From positions 1 to 37,425 of IMG/VR virus record IMGVR_UViG_3300023179_000266: a DNA stretch of 37,425 bases; one strand, written 5' to 3'. The notes beneath the pieces are model-generated. The model did no database searches, was not told the DNA's origin, and saw only the letters and a list, made by a program, of their open reading frames with translations. The stretch comes from a virus. Below, piece by piece: positions 24,053-29,913 of the stretch (the first letter of the stretch is position 1; every line of letters starts with the position of its first letter). A program made the position numbers and the translations under genes.

Positions 24053-25649
24053 CTTCGATGACCTCTGATAACCTTCCTGTTGTGTGGCTGTAGTAGACGC
24101 TACAGGCTGGACCTGTCGTACCACTGAATCTGTTCTTGAGTACCCTAATCCTGGTGATATTGCGTTCACGTTCATCATCATGCTGTGCATTCCTTTCCAT
24201 ACCGATAACCATGTCAGACAATTGTGCAATGCTACCAGAGCCTCTCAGCTGTCCTAGCGATGTTGCTGCCCCTTCTTCATGTCCTTTACCATCAGGCCTC
24301 TTTAGGTGGCTGACAATCAGTAAGGATATACCAGTCTCTTGAACCAGCATCCTTAGCTTTGTCATGATCTCATCTAAGGCTTTCCTTTCATCGCCAACAT
24401 CACCAGCACTGACGACGATGCTAATATGATCCAGCACCACAAAGCTACATCCCAATCCTTTTGACATGAATCTGACTCTTGATAAAATGTTATCAATTGA
24501 CGTACTACCAAAATGATCAAAAAGATAAACCCTATTAGTGCCAAGAGTGTGCTCAAAGGCATCTCTAAACTCCTCATCTGTGTATGCTGTGTCTGGTAAA
24601 TGTAAAGGTTTGTTAGCGTGTATAGACATCAACCCTTTAGCAGTGCGGACAGTAGACTCCTCGAGGAACATCAAACCAATGTTGTCATCTGTCTTACACA
24701 AGATATGATACACGATCTCACGCAACACCTGTGATTTACCCAGTCCAGATCCAGCAGTGAAGGTAACTAGTTCACCCTTCCTAATGCCATAGGTTAGCTT
24801 GTTAAGACCATCAAAGGGATAGTTACATGAAGATTTGATAGCAGGTGTATTGATATCGTCCCACAGCTTAGAGCCATTGACAATGCCATCAGGTACATAG
24901 GTCTCAGCAGCAAACCAATCCTGTATGTATTCCTTTATTGCTCCTTCTTTAAGGTAATCGTTAGCATCCTTGAATGGTGCTCTATGCTTGACAACCTTAG
25001 CTTTAGCACCGAACAGATCCGCTACCTGCGTAGCAGCCTTTTTGCCAGGTTCATCAGCATCAAAAGAGATAACAATGGTTTCAAAAGAGTCAAGATATTC
25101 ATAGTTGGCTTTACAGTCCTTTAGCGCTGCCTGTGCTCCATTTCGGATAGATACTGAGGGATACTTCATACCATTCATTTGATAAACAGCAATGGCATCA
25201 AACTCACCTTCAGTGATGGTAATGCTCTTCCCTCCTTTAGCAAATAAGTGTTGTCCGAACAATGTATTAGCTTTGTTCCAATCTCCTTTGATAGTGCAAT
25301 CAGTCTTAGTAGCTTCATGTCGTACCTTGTATGCTGCTACCTTACCGTCAACGTCATGATAAGGAAACACTACCTCATAGTCCTCAGTAAGTAGTACGTT
25401 GTACGCCTTCAGTGCATCAGCACTAAGGTTTCTCACTGGTATCGAACGATATTGACCTTGAATCATAGGCACAACTTTAGGCTTACTTGTTACATTTTGT
25501 TGTAAGTTGTCAACATTTGTAGACAATTTAGTGTTTGTACCACAACTAAAACAATGACTCCATGTTTCTCCTTTGTCATTCTCTGACACTGATAAGGCAT
25601 CAGAGCTACCGCAATCATCACAACCTTTATGCGTTGCTAAGTATGTCAT
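24039..25649 (-). CDS. primase-helicase (T7 gp4-like)
   Basis: A 536-residue bifunctional protein. Zinc-binding domain: Cys10, Cys13, Cys33 and Cys36 (CDDC, CFSC). TOPRIM primase: Glu148 in TITEGEFDA and Asp197/Asp199 in ISFDADEPGKKAA. RecA-like DnaB helicase: Walker A GSGLGKS at about 300-306, Walker B FVVLDHIS, then LLIVSHLKRPDGKGHEEGAA and the QLRGSGSIAQLSDMV motif. ATG 25649 is chosen because the zinc finger follows at once; the upstream open frame is a shadow of the previous gene. It unwinds DNA and makes primers for the phage polymerase. Confidence 0.94.
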   Translation of the reverse strand: MTYLATHKGCDDCGSSDALSVSENDKGETWSHCFSCGTNTKLSTNVDNLQQNVTSKPKVVPMIQGQYRSIPVRNLSADALKAYNVLLTEDYEVVFPYHDVDGKVAAYKVRHEATKTDCTIKGDWNKANTLFGQHLFAKGGKSITITEGEFDAIAVYQMNGMKYPSVSIRNGAQAALKDCKANYEYLDSFETIVISFDADEPGKKAATQVADLFGAKAKVVKHRAPFKDANDYLKEGAIKEYIQDWFAAETYVPDGIVNGSKLWDDINTPAIKSSCNYPFDGLNKLTYGIRKGELVTFTAGSGLGKSQVLREIVYHILCKTDDNIGLMFLEESTVRTAKGLMSIHANKPLHLPDTAYTDEEFRDAFEHTLGTNRVYLFDHFGSTSIDNILSRVRFMSKGLGCSFVVLDHISIVVSAGDVGDERKALDEIMTKLRMLVQETGISLLIVSHLKRPDGKGHEEGAATSLGQLRGSGSIAQLSDMVIGMERNAQHDDERERNITRIRVLKNRFSGTTGPACSVYYSHTTGRLSEVIEDENL

Positions 25650-25653
25650 GGCT

Positions 25654-25962
25654 CTATTCCAAAATGTTCTTTGATCGCATATCCGATGGCTCATCCGGTA
25701 CGCCGCAGACCTTGTGCATCCACGCGACGTAGAGCTCCGCGACTGAACGAAACTCTCGCGGATCACCGTCCATGTAATACCCCACATCAGGCTCTTTCCA
25801 ACCGGAATAAATGTCACCGTGTCGCTTGCGCTTGGTAAACGTCTCCTTTTGAATACCGAGCTGTTCGTTGCGATAAGCACGCTGCGCCCCCCAACCGCCC
25901 GTCATGCCAAGCGTGTATGTCAGCGGCGCCATGCAAAATTCCTCAAAAGTCAGCTCGTTCAT
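25654..25962 (-). CDS. hypothetical protein (102 aa) with foreign base composition
   Basis: Sequence begins MNELTFEEFCMAPLTYTLGM and includes GWGAQRAYRNEQLGIQKETF and SGWKEPDVGYYMDGDPREF. No family recognised. It is visibly richer in G and C (GGC, CGC, GCG codons) than the flanking genes, so it is probably a recent acquisition. RBS is GGGGGTGAGC just before the ATG. It ends 4 nt before the primase-helicase start. Confidence 0.75.
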   Translation of the reverse strand: MNELTFEEFCMAPLTYTLGMTGGWGAQRAYRNEQLGIQKETFTKRKRHGDIYSGWKEPDVGYYMDGDPREFRSVAELYVAWMHKVCGVPDEPSDMRSKNILE

Positions 25963-25972
25963 TGCTCACCCC
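25959..25972. repeat. 14-bp direct repeat (second copy 26231-26244)
   Basis: TCATTGCTCACCCC is present at 25959-25972 and at 26231-26244. On the minus strand each copy is GGGGTGAGCAATGA, that is a ribosome-binding site plus start codon. The copies bound the 52-aa gene and the truncated remnant, suggesting duplication or recombination at start-site sequences. Confidence 0.6.
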
Positions 25973-26124
25973 CTTGATGGATCTTTGTCCAGACTACGAA
26001 GAATTTTCATATAGGCTTCAGTCTCATCCTGGTATAACAAGATCACTTGATCTTCGCTGACATCGTAGAAAGCGGCCACGTATTCTACGGCTTCGGTGTA
26101 GTAAGCATTTTCTTTATGGTTCAT
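25966..26124 (-). CDS. small hypothetical protein (52 aa)
   Basis: Product MNHKENAYYTEAVEYVAAFY, then DVSEDQVILLYQDETEAYMK and ILRSLDKDPSRG; helical and acidic. AAGGAAC precedes the ATG. The upstream 30 bases hold a perfect -10 TATAAT (26155-26160 on this strand), so it may have its own promoter. Part of a segment bounded by 14-bp direct repeats. Confidence 0.7.
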   Translation of the reverse strand: MNHKENAYYTEAVEYVAAFYDVSEDQVILLYQDETEAYMKILRSLDKDPSRG

Positions 26125-26144
26125 CTTTTGTTCCTTGTTAGTTG

Positions 26145-26234
26145 CTATGCGCTAATTATACACGAAAAACAAGCCCATGACCTACCATTCAGCAGCTTGC
26201 GAACTTCCCACGGTCCCAATGTATGTTTACTCAT
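26145..26234 (-). pseudogene. truncated HTxGPWEV-type gene remnant (29 codons)
   Basis: ORF starts MSKHTLGPWEVRKLLNGRSW with a strong RBS (AAGGGGTGAGC) and stops after 29 codons. HTPGPWEV is the common start of a family of about 70-100 residue phage proteins. Here only this start remains, then the sequence becomes a promoter-like stretch, so I read it as a broken gene. A functional 29-mer cannot be excluded. Confidence 0.45.
26155..26160 (-). promoter_or_regulatory. TATAAT -10 box upstream of 25966..26124
   Basis: A perfect TATAAT on the minus strand, 31 nt before the start of the 52-aa gene. The -35 region at 17 bp is weak (AGGTCA), so an internal promoter is possible but not certain. Confidence 0.35.
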
Positions 26235-26655
26235 TGCTCACCCCTTGCTCTGATTTAGGTTCTTCCCAACTCTCACACTCACACACATACCTGTCAGCAT
26301 TGTGACTAGCGTTACGATCAAATCCATGCGGTGCATCTGGATGGTCTTTACAACGGTTATCCTCCATGACTTCCCCTAAGTTAAAAGGATTATGCCAACA
26401 GATACCCGTTGTATCCTTGGTGACATAACCTCCTAAAGTGTATATGATTTTCTTCTGCCTGTCACCATAGATGTAAATATCCCTATCAACAGTATAGTTA
26501 TCAACTAGCTTCTGCATTGCATTCAACAGTGTATTCTTACCCTTAGCAGGGAATGCTGCCATCAGATCCTCTAAAGAGCATGTACCGCCATTAGAGTGCA
26601 TAAACACTACATACGGTGAAGGCTTACGCTTCCTGGGTTGTATCTTCTTCTTCAT
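26227..26655 (-). CDS. hypothetical protein, possible winged-helix N-terminus (142 aa)
   Basis: Starts MKKKIQPRKRKPSPYVVFMH; residues 20-75 (TCSLEDLMAAFPAKGKNTLL, NAMQKLVDNYTVDRDIYIYG) look like a small winged helix-turn-helix. The C-terminal part has DNRCKDHPDAPHGFDRNASH and ADRYVCECESWEEP, with Cys and His that could bind metal. It may regulate transcription or bind DNA, inferred only. Overlaps the gene upstream by 4 nt (ATGA). Confidence 0.7.
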   Translation of the reverse strand: MKKKIQPRKRKPSPYVVFMHSNGGTCSLEDLMAAFPAKGKNTLLNAMQKLVDNYTVDRDIYIYGDRQKKIIYTLGGYVTKDTTGICWHNPFNLGEVMEDNRCKDHPDAPHGFDRNASHNADRYVCECESWEEPKSEQGVSNE

Positions 26656-26852
26656 ACGTTGAACCCCTTAGCATTCAATGCTTTAGTCAACTGACGCATC
26701 ATAAAGTAAAAACCATAGTCCGAACATAAGCGAACAAATCCACTCAGTACGGCTTCAATCTTAACATCTTCATGGTAATCATCTAACTCTGCCTGTGTTG
26801 GCTCTGAAGCCTTTAGAGCATCTTCAGGTAAGAAATCATCATCAGGATACAC
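26652..26852 (-). CDS. hypothetical protein (66 aa), GTG start
   Basis: Starts with GTG at 26852, seven bases after AAGGAA. Sequence MYPDDDFLPEDALKASEPTQ then AELDDYHEDVKIEAVLSGFV and a helical end (LCSDYGFYFMMRQLTKALNA). Acidic N-terminus; no family recognised. First gene after the repeat-rich control region, so likely among the genes regulated from the promoter at 27141-27169. Confidence 0.7.
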   Translation of the reverse strand: MYPDDDFLPEDALKASEPTQAELDDYHEDVKIEAVLSGFVRLCSDYGFYFMMRQLTKALNAKGFNV

Positions 26853-27012
26853 AATATATTTCCTTTGTAAACTATTGATTCTAAAGATAAAAAGTAGCTA
26901 AAAACAGCTTAGAGGGTACTAGTAATGCCATACTCCTACTTCCTTCTGTACTTAGTACATTGTATGTTACTAAGGGGTGTACATGCTAGTGCTATAGTGT
27001 CCTCCTTCCTTC

Positions 27013-27134
27013 TACATAGGCTATGTATACATAGTAAGTACATAGAATATATTCTAAGTATATACATAGTAAGTACATAGATAGTATTCTAAGTATATAT
27101 TCTAAGTATATACATAGTATACATAGCCTATATA
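27013..27134. repeat. tandem 35-bp repeats flanked by an 18-bp inverted repeat
   Basis: Two tandem 35-bp units (27026-27060 and 27061-27095) differ at 3 positions; each opens with TATACATAGTAAGTACATAG and closes with ATTCTAAGTA. A partial third copy follows (27096-27121). The block is bounded by TACATAGGCTATGTATAC (27013-27030) and its near-exact inverse at 27117-27134 (17 of 18). The left arm contains the palindrome CTATGTATACATAG (27021-27034). It lies within the presumed 5' leader of the minus-strand gene at 26852. The rest of 26853-27172 shows no supported gene. Could be an operator cluster or an origin. Confidence 0.85.
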
Positions 27135-27140
27135 GGTTTT

Positions 27141-27169
27141 AGGGTATCATAGAAAACTAAAGTTGTCAA
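27141..27169 (-). promoter_or_regulatory. early-arm promoter
   Basis: On the minus strand, a consensus -35 TTGACA (27164-27169), 17-bp spacer and -10 TACCCT (27141-27146). The predicted start is near 27134, exactly at the edge of the inverted-repeat block, a position where a repressor bound there would block it. The leader to the GTG at 26852 would be about 280 nt. Confidence 0.6.
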
Positions 27170-27172
27170 TAG

Positions 27173-27367
27173 TTAGTCCTCTGCCTTCTTACGTTCGCTA
27201 ACAATCTCATCATCATCATGCATCAGGGATACATTGCCAACAGCGCAGATATCATCTCGGACATACTTAAAACAATCATTGCATAAGTCTAAGTATTGTC
27301 TTGTTCGAACACTACGCCTAGAGGCTTCATAGTCGCTAAGCACTTCATTGCAGGATAAACATCTAAT
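27173..27367 (-). CDS. zinc-ribbon protein (64 aa) with an apparent ATT start
   Basis: An open frame codes RCLSCNEVLSDYEASRRSVR, then TRQYLDLCNDCFKYVRDD and an acidic-basic tail. Cys3, Cys6, Cys29 and Cys32 form a clear zinc ribbon (CxxC-x22-CxxC) that I recognise from small phage proteins. There is no ATG, GTG or TTG: the frame closes upstream at TAG and only ATT precedes the first Cys pair, with AGGGACGG seven to ten bases before. Either AUU initiates, as in infC, or the start codon is mutated or mis-assembled. Confidence 0.6.
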   Translation of the reverse strand: MRCLSCNEVLSDYEASRRSVRTRQYLDLCNDCFKYVRDDICAVGNVSLMHDDDEIVSERKKAED

Positions 27368-27393
27368 CTTCCGTCCCTACCTTTCTTAAAAAG

Positions 27394-27567
27394 TTACTTT
27401 CCATCATCTTCCATTCTATCCAACAAAGCCATCAACTTAGGGTATAGATCATCCTTAACATCTTCAGCATGGTTTACGTCATCCCATTGACCCCATGAAG
27501 CTGCTACGCTGGAGTCAATCATCGCCTCAATCAAGGCTAACATCATCTGTACTGTCTCTTTAGTCAT
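27394..27567 (-). CDS. small hypothetical protein (57 aa)
   Basis: ATG 27567 follows GAGGG by 7 nt. Product MTKETVQMMLALIEAMIDSS, VAASWGQWDDVNHAEDVKDD, LYPKLMALLDRMEDDGK; acidic and helical. No family recognised. The stop is 26 nt before the zinc-ribbon gene, which likely shares its transcript. Confidence 0.7.
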   Translation of the reverse strand: MTKETVQMMLALIEAMIDSSVAASWGQWDDVNHAEDVKDDLYPKLMALLDRMEDDGK

Positions 27568-27585
27568 TAAAATACCCTCTAGGAT

Positions 27586-27618
27586 CGATTAAAACAGGCC
27601 TACAAGCGATTAAAACAG
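27586..27618. repeat. 12-bp direct repeats spaced by 21 bp
   Basis: CGATTAAAACAG occurs at 27586-27597 and 27607-27618, exactly two helical turns apart, between two small genes. A related AAAACAGCTTAG is at 26901-26912 and 27612-27623. This may be a dimeric protein-binding site. Confidence 0.5.
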
Positions 27619-27634
27619 CTTAGGTGCTATCACC

Positions 27635-27835
27635 CTACATGAGAGCATCTTCGATGCCTTGTAGAGCCTCTAATCGCTTTTGTTTTTCTGTGGTTTTCTT
27701 CAGTGCTTTAGGGCTAACCCAAGTATATGACGGAAATGGCCATCGAGGATCGCCAGGATAACGTATACAGACTAGACCATCAGCATCTGGACCTTGAACG
27801 ATTTCGCATGGTTGTCCGTTGAATGTAAGACTCAT
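27635..27835 (-). CDS. hypothetical protein (66 aa)
   Basis: Product MSLTFNGQPCEIVQGPDADG, then LVCIRYPGDPRWPFPSYTWV and a helical basic end (KALKKTTEKQKRLEALQGIE). The first part looks like a small beta barrel (SH3- or DUF-like strand order), but I cannot name a family. Overlaps the previous gene by 4 nt. Confidence 0.7.
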   Translation of the reverse strand: MSLTFNGQPCEIVQGPDADGLVCIRYPGDPRWPFPSYTWVSPKALKKTTEKQKRLEALQGIEDALM

Positions 27836-28062
27836 TTGGTAATCCTGTATTGTTTTCTGAATTCTATGGTGTCTAAATCTGTAAAGGTTTCCCTATAGTG
27901 CTCTGCCAATTCAATGTCAGTGAAATTATTAAACCCTCCTTCAGACAAGAATCGAACAATCTCATCATAGACATCAGGAAACTTTACTGATGCTACGGCA
28001 TACTCTAATTCTCTCTTAGTACATTCATATAGTACTTCAGACTTCTTTAGTATGGTTGTCAT
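27832..28062 (-). CDS. hypothetical protein (76 aa)
   Basis: ATG 28062 is preferred (AGGAG seven bases upstream) over an in-frame TTG at 28068. Product MTTILKKSEVLYECTKRELE, AVASVKFPDVYDEIVRFLSE, FTDIELAEHYRETFTDLDTI. Helical, charged, no known domain. The gene sits 2 nt after the previous stop. Confidence 0.7.
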   Translation of the reverse strand: MTTILKKSEVLYECTKRELEYAVASVKFPDVYDEIVRFLSEGGFNNFTDIELAEHYRETFTDLDTIEFRKQYRITK

Positions 28063-28064
28063 AG

Positions 28065-28235
28065 TCAATCTCCTGATAGGTCAACAATGGGGTTGATAAC
28101 GTATTCAGTCAATTCTGAAGTCTCAGCATACTCTTCTGCCTTCGCCAGTGTATCAAATCGATCTAGGTGTGTGAGACCTGAATACTCTGGATAGCGATAA
28201 GTTAACAGATAGCCGACAATCTTATAGTTTTCCAT
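28065..28235 (-). CDS. small hypothetical protein (56 aa)
   Basis: Product MENYKIVGYLLTYRYPEYSG, LTHLDRFDTLAKAEEYAETS, ELTEYVINPIVDLSGD. The pattern (short strand, FDTLAKAEEYA helix, strand) is like small phage proteins with an alpha-beta fold, as in the following gene. It lies 3 nt after the stop of 28239..28436 and so shares the operon. Confidence 0.65.
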   Translation of the reverse strand: MENYKIVGYLLTYRYPEYSGLTHLDRFDTLAKAEEYAETSELTEYVINPIVDLSGD

Positions 28236-28238
28236 TGT

Positions 28239-28436
28239 TTACATCCCCTTTGATTTCATCAATTCAGTTTCATAAGCAAACGAAAAGAATATATCTTTAG
28301 ATTGTGTATCGATACCATAGAATTTACCTATTGGCTTGTCGAAAGTATCCAAACAATCTTTAGCATGTCCGATGTCATTGTATGATTGGAATAGATCGCC
28401 TGATTTAATACCGCTACGATAACGTATTTCGAACAT
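28239..28436 (-). CDS. small hypothetical protein (65 aa)
   Basis: Product MFEIRYRSGIKSGDLFQSYN, DIGHAKDCLDTFDKPIGKFY, GIDTQSKDIFFSFAYETELM. Strand-helix-strand order similar to the 56-residue product downstream, so the two may be paralogous small proteins. GGGGG(T)TT precedes the ATG. Function unknown. Confidence 0.7.
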   Translation of the reverse strand: MFEIRYRSGIKSGDLFQSYNDIGHAKDCLDTFDKPIGKFYGIDTQSKDIFFSFAYETELMKSKGM

Positions 28437-28446
28437 GTTAAACCCC

Positions 28447-28533
28447 CTATAGTGAAAAGTAAATCATTGCAGCATACAGTGCACCGAACAGTGCACCACC
28501 TAAGACCAAGATTACATCATTTGATTTTGACAT
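28447..28533 (-). CDS. 28-residue single-span membrane peptide
   Basis: ORF MSKSNDVILVLGGALFGALY AAMIYFSL (28 residues) has a polar N-terminus and one hydrophobic span from residue 7 with a Gly-x3-Gly helix-packing motif (GALFG). AAAGGG lies 6 nt before the ATG, and it fits the operon spacing. Tiny membrane peptides of early phage regions can block superinfection or alter the host envelope; that is speculation. Confidence 0.55.
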   Translation of the reverse strand: MSKSNDVILVLGGALFGALYAAMIYFSL

Positions 28534-28535
28534 GA

Positions 28536-29180
28536 TCAACCCTTTGCAAGTTTAAGTCTGATAACCTTGGACATTTTAACGCCATGGGCGACATAACCGA
28601 TAACCGGAATAGTCTTATCCCAACACTTCCGACAACCCTTGCATTTGCCTTCGTGCTGGTAAGCATGGCACACGCTAACGTTAGCGTCATCATAGGATTG
28701 TGCAATAGTGCTAGACCATGGTGCATTAAGTACCTCGCCGATAACAGAGTCTGACGAACGACGAACAACTACATTAGGCAGTGCATCCATTTGCTCTAAG
28801 ATCGATTGATACTTAGGGAATTTGTACATCCTAGTCGGTAACCAGTGTTTGACCCATGGTGTGCGTTGCATGACATCAAGCATTTTTTCAGCAAGTTTGA
28901 TCGAATACATGTCACCGGAATCGAACCAGCGAAAGTAGCGATCAGAGTCTAAGGCGTGAACCATATCATCGACCCATTCATCCCGCTGCCAATCCTCCTT
29001 GTTATGCTCACGAGGGGCTTTAACGTTAGGGTATAAGTAGTTGCCAGTGGTGGCATAACATCCGGCGCAGGCAGCGACTAATTCACCATTGTCGCCTACA
29101 GATCCCGGACAGGTATCCAAAGCTTGTAGACTCCAAGATCTAATTCCGTCTAGTTTAGATGTAATCGAAAGCTTGAGCAT
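28536..29180 (-). CDS. GP88-family protein (phage gene product 88)
   Basis: A 214-residue protein with the layout I associate with the phage GP88 family: an N-terminal Cys cluster (LDTCPGSVGDNGELVAACAG then CYATTGNYLYPNVKAPREHN), the FRWFDSGDMYS core, and HWLPTRMYKFP. A C-terminal cluster CHAYQHEGKCKGCRKCWDK looks metal-binding. The many cysteines suggest a metal or Fe-S centre. The activity is not known. RBS AAGGAAAC precedes the ATG. It is more GC-rich than the neighbouring small genes. Confidence 0.75.
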   Translation of the reverse strand: MLKLSITSKLDGIRSWSLQALDTCPGSVGDNGELVAACAGCYATTGNYLYPNVKAPREHNKEDWQRDEWVDDMVHALDSDRYFRWFDSGDMYSIKLAEKMLDVMQRTPWVKHWLPTRMYKFPKYQSILEQMDALPNVVVRRSSDSVIGEVLNAPWSSTIAQSYDDANVSVCHAYQHEGKCKGCRKCWDKTIPVIGYVAHGVKMSKVIRLKLAKG

Positions 29181-29224
29181 GATTGTTTCCTTATTGGTTA
29201 GTTGGTCTCGTCAGTATGTGGGCT

Positions 29225-29371
29225 CTATCGGGGACAAAGGCGCGACAGATAGGCGTTGCAGGCTTCAAAGCTGCCGACAAATTCAGGGGTCACAAGCTGC
29301 CAAGGAAAAGCTTTGCGGACAATGTAGCGATCTTCGGCATAGGACCAGATAACTTCATAAGCTGGGTTCAT
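29225..29371 (-). CDS. first early gene, hypothetical (48 aa)
   Basis: ATG 29371 (GGAG six bases upstream) is preferred to a start 66 nt earlier. Product MNPAYEVIWSYAEDRYIVRK, AFPWQLVTPEFVGSFEACNA, YLSRLCPR. No family recognised. It is the first minus-strand gene next to the control region and should be made early. Confidence 0.6.
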   Translation of the reverse strand: MNPAYEVIWSYAEDRYIVRKAFPWQLVTPEFVGSFEACNAYLSRLCPR

Positions 29372-29415
29372 GTTGTGCTCCAGGTGGTTGATGGGTACTG
29401 CTCCGCATAGTCTCG

Positions 29416-29451
29416 CTGACAATAGGTCTGCTGTCAATAGCCAATTGTCAG
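29416..29451. promoter_or_regulatory. dyad operator-like element CTGACAAT...ATTGTCAG
   Basis: CTGACAAT (29416-29423) and ATTGTCAG (29444-29451) are exact inverse arms, with a third CTGTCAAT between them (29431-29438). It lies 45-80 bases upstream of the first early gene (29371) and could be an operator. On the minus strand the central copy reads ATTGACAG and could double as a -35 element. Confidence 0.55.
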
Positions 29452-29458
29452 TTAGTAT

Positions 29459-29519
29459 CGACCATTCGTCGGCGATAAGCGACCATTCCGATGAACGGCA
29501 GACAATCCAGGATGAACGG
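29459..29519. repeat. paired direct repeats with 21-bp spacing
   Basis: CGACCATTC at 29459-29467 and 29480-29488, then GATGAACGG at 29490-29498 and 29511-29519. Both pairs are 21 bp apart (two helical turns), which suggests proteins binding on the same face of the DNA. Confidence 0.6.
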
Positions 29520-29541
29520 TAACGTTGTTCGAATACAACAT

Positions 29542-29557
29542 TGTTTCACGTGAAACC
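29542..29557. promoter_or_regulatory. parS-like site (ParB-binding palindrome)
   Basis: TGTTTCACGTGAAACC matches the bacterial chromosomal parS consensus TGTTTCACGTGAAACA at 15 of 16 bases; the inner 14 bases GTTTCACGTGAAAC are a perfect palindrome. ParB loads at this sequence on chromosomes. No ParA or ParB gene is coded in this genome, so a host ParB would have to bind. Function in the phage is unknown. Confidence 0.75.
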
Positions 29558-29590
29558 AGTGCAGATTGTGCAGGCTTTGGAGTCTGTTCA

Positions 29591-29650
29591 GGTATCTCTG
29601 TAGGGTTCTAGGTTACTCTGTAGGCTTTGAAGTATCTCTATAGGGTGCCT
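29591..29650. repeat. three tandem 20-bp iterons
   Basis: Units at 29591-29610, 29611-29630 and 29631-29650 share the core TATCTCTGTAGGGT-like (copies: TATCTCTGTAGGGT, TTACTCTGTAGGCT, TATCTCTATAGGGT). The exact 20-bp period over 60 bp, next to the parS-like site, resembles iterons of replication origins. Confidence 0.65.
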
Positions 29651-29749
29651 CATCGATACACCTTCGCAGCCTATGCAGCCTATGCACCAACCCAGTGCAG
29701 ACTGTGCAGTCTACTGTACAGATATACAGTGCAGCCTTAATAGTAATGC

Positions 29750-29805
29750 ATTCTCATTAGCATTAGCAATTGGCTATGATTATCAAATGATAATGATTCT
29801 TAATT
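29750..29805. promoter_or_regulatory. AT-rich palindromic stretch with Fur-box-like sequences
   Basis: ATTATCAAATGATAAT (29779-29794) has 7-bp inverted arms. GATAATGAT (29789-29797) equals the first half of the classical Fur consensus, and ATTCTCATTAGCATT (29750-29764) resembles the other half. It may simply be an AT-rich unwinding element of the origin. Confidence 0.3.
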
Positions 29806-29896
29806 GGTTGTTGCAGTGCAGCATAGGGGGGAGGGGTCTGGGTAGTGTTGTAAATGTTGTGGACCCCATCAGACACAAAAAAGAGCTAAATAGAAC

Positions 29897-29913
29897 TGCC
29901 TAAAAAATAGGCA
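29897..29913 (+). other. small hairpin TGCCTA-AAAAA-TAGGCA
   Basis: 6-bp stem (29897-29902 with 29908-29913) and a five-A loop, with only a short T run after it on the + strand. Could be a weak terminator for read-through from the origin, or a protein site. Confidence 0.35.

Larger units (their letters stand above)
29557..29821. repeat. four CAGTGCAG octamers
   Basis: Exact CAGTGCAG at 29557-29564, 29693-29700, 29727-29734 and 29814-29821. Between them lie GCAGCCTAT twice in tandem (29667-29684) and AGACTGTGCAGTCT (29699-29712, 6-bp arms). Probable initiator or regulator binding sites. Confidence 0.6.

Noticed and set aside
26926-27080. + strand ORF of about 50 codons starting ATGCCATACTCC with GAGGG upstream
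   Set aside because: It reads into the 35-bp tandem repeats, is antisense to the leader region, and its product has no sensible composition.
29673-29903. 76-codon + strand ORF in the control region
   Set aside because: No RBS, unlikely composition, and it runs through the octamers, palindromes and a GGGGGG tract; best read as non-coding.
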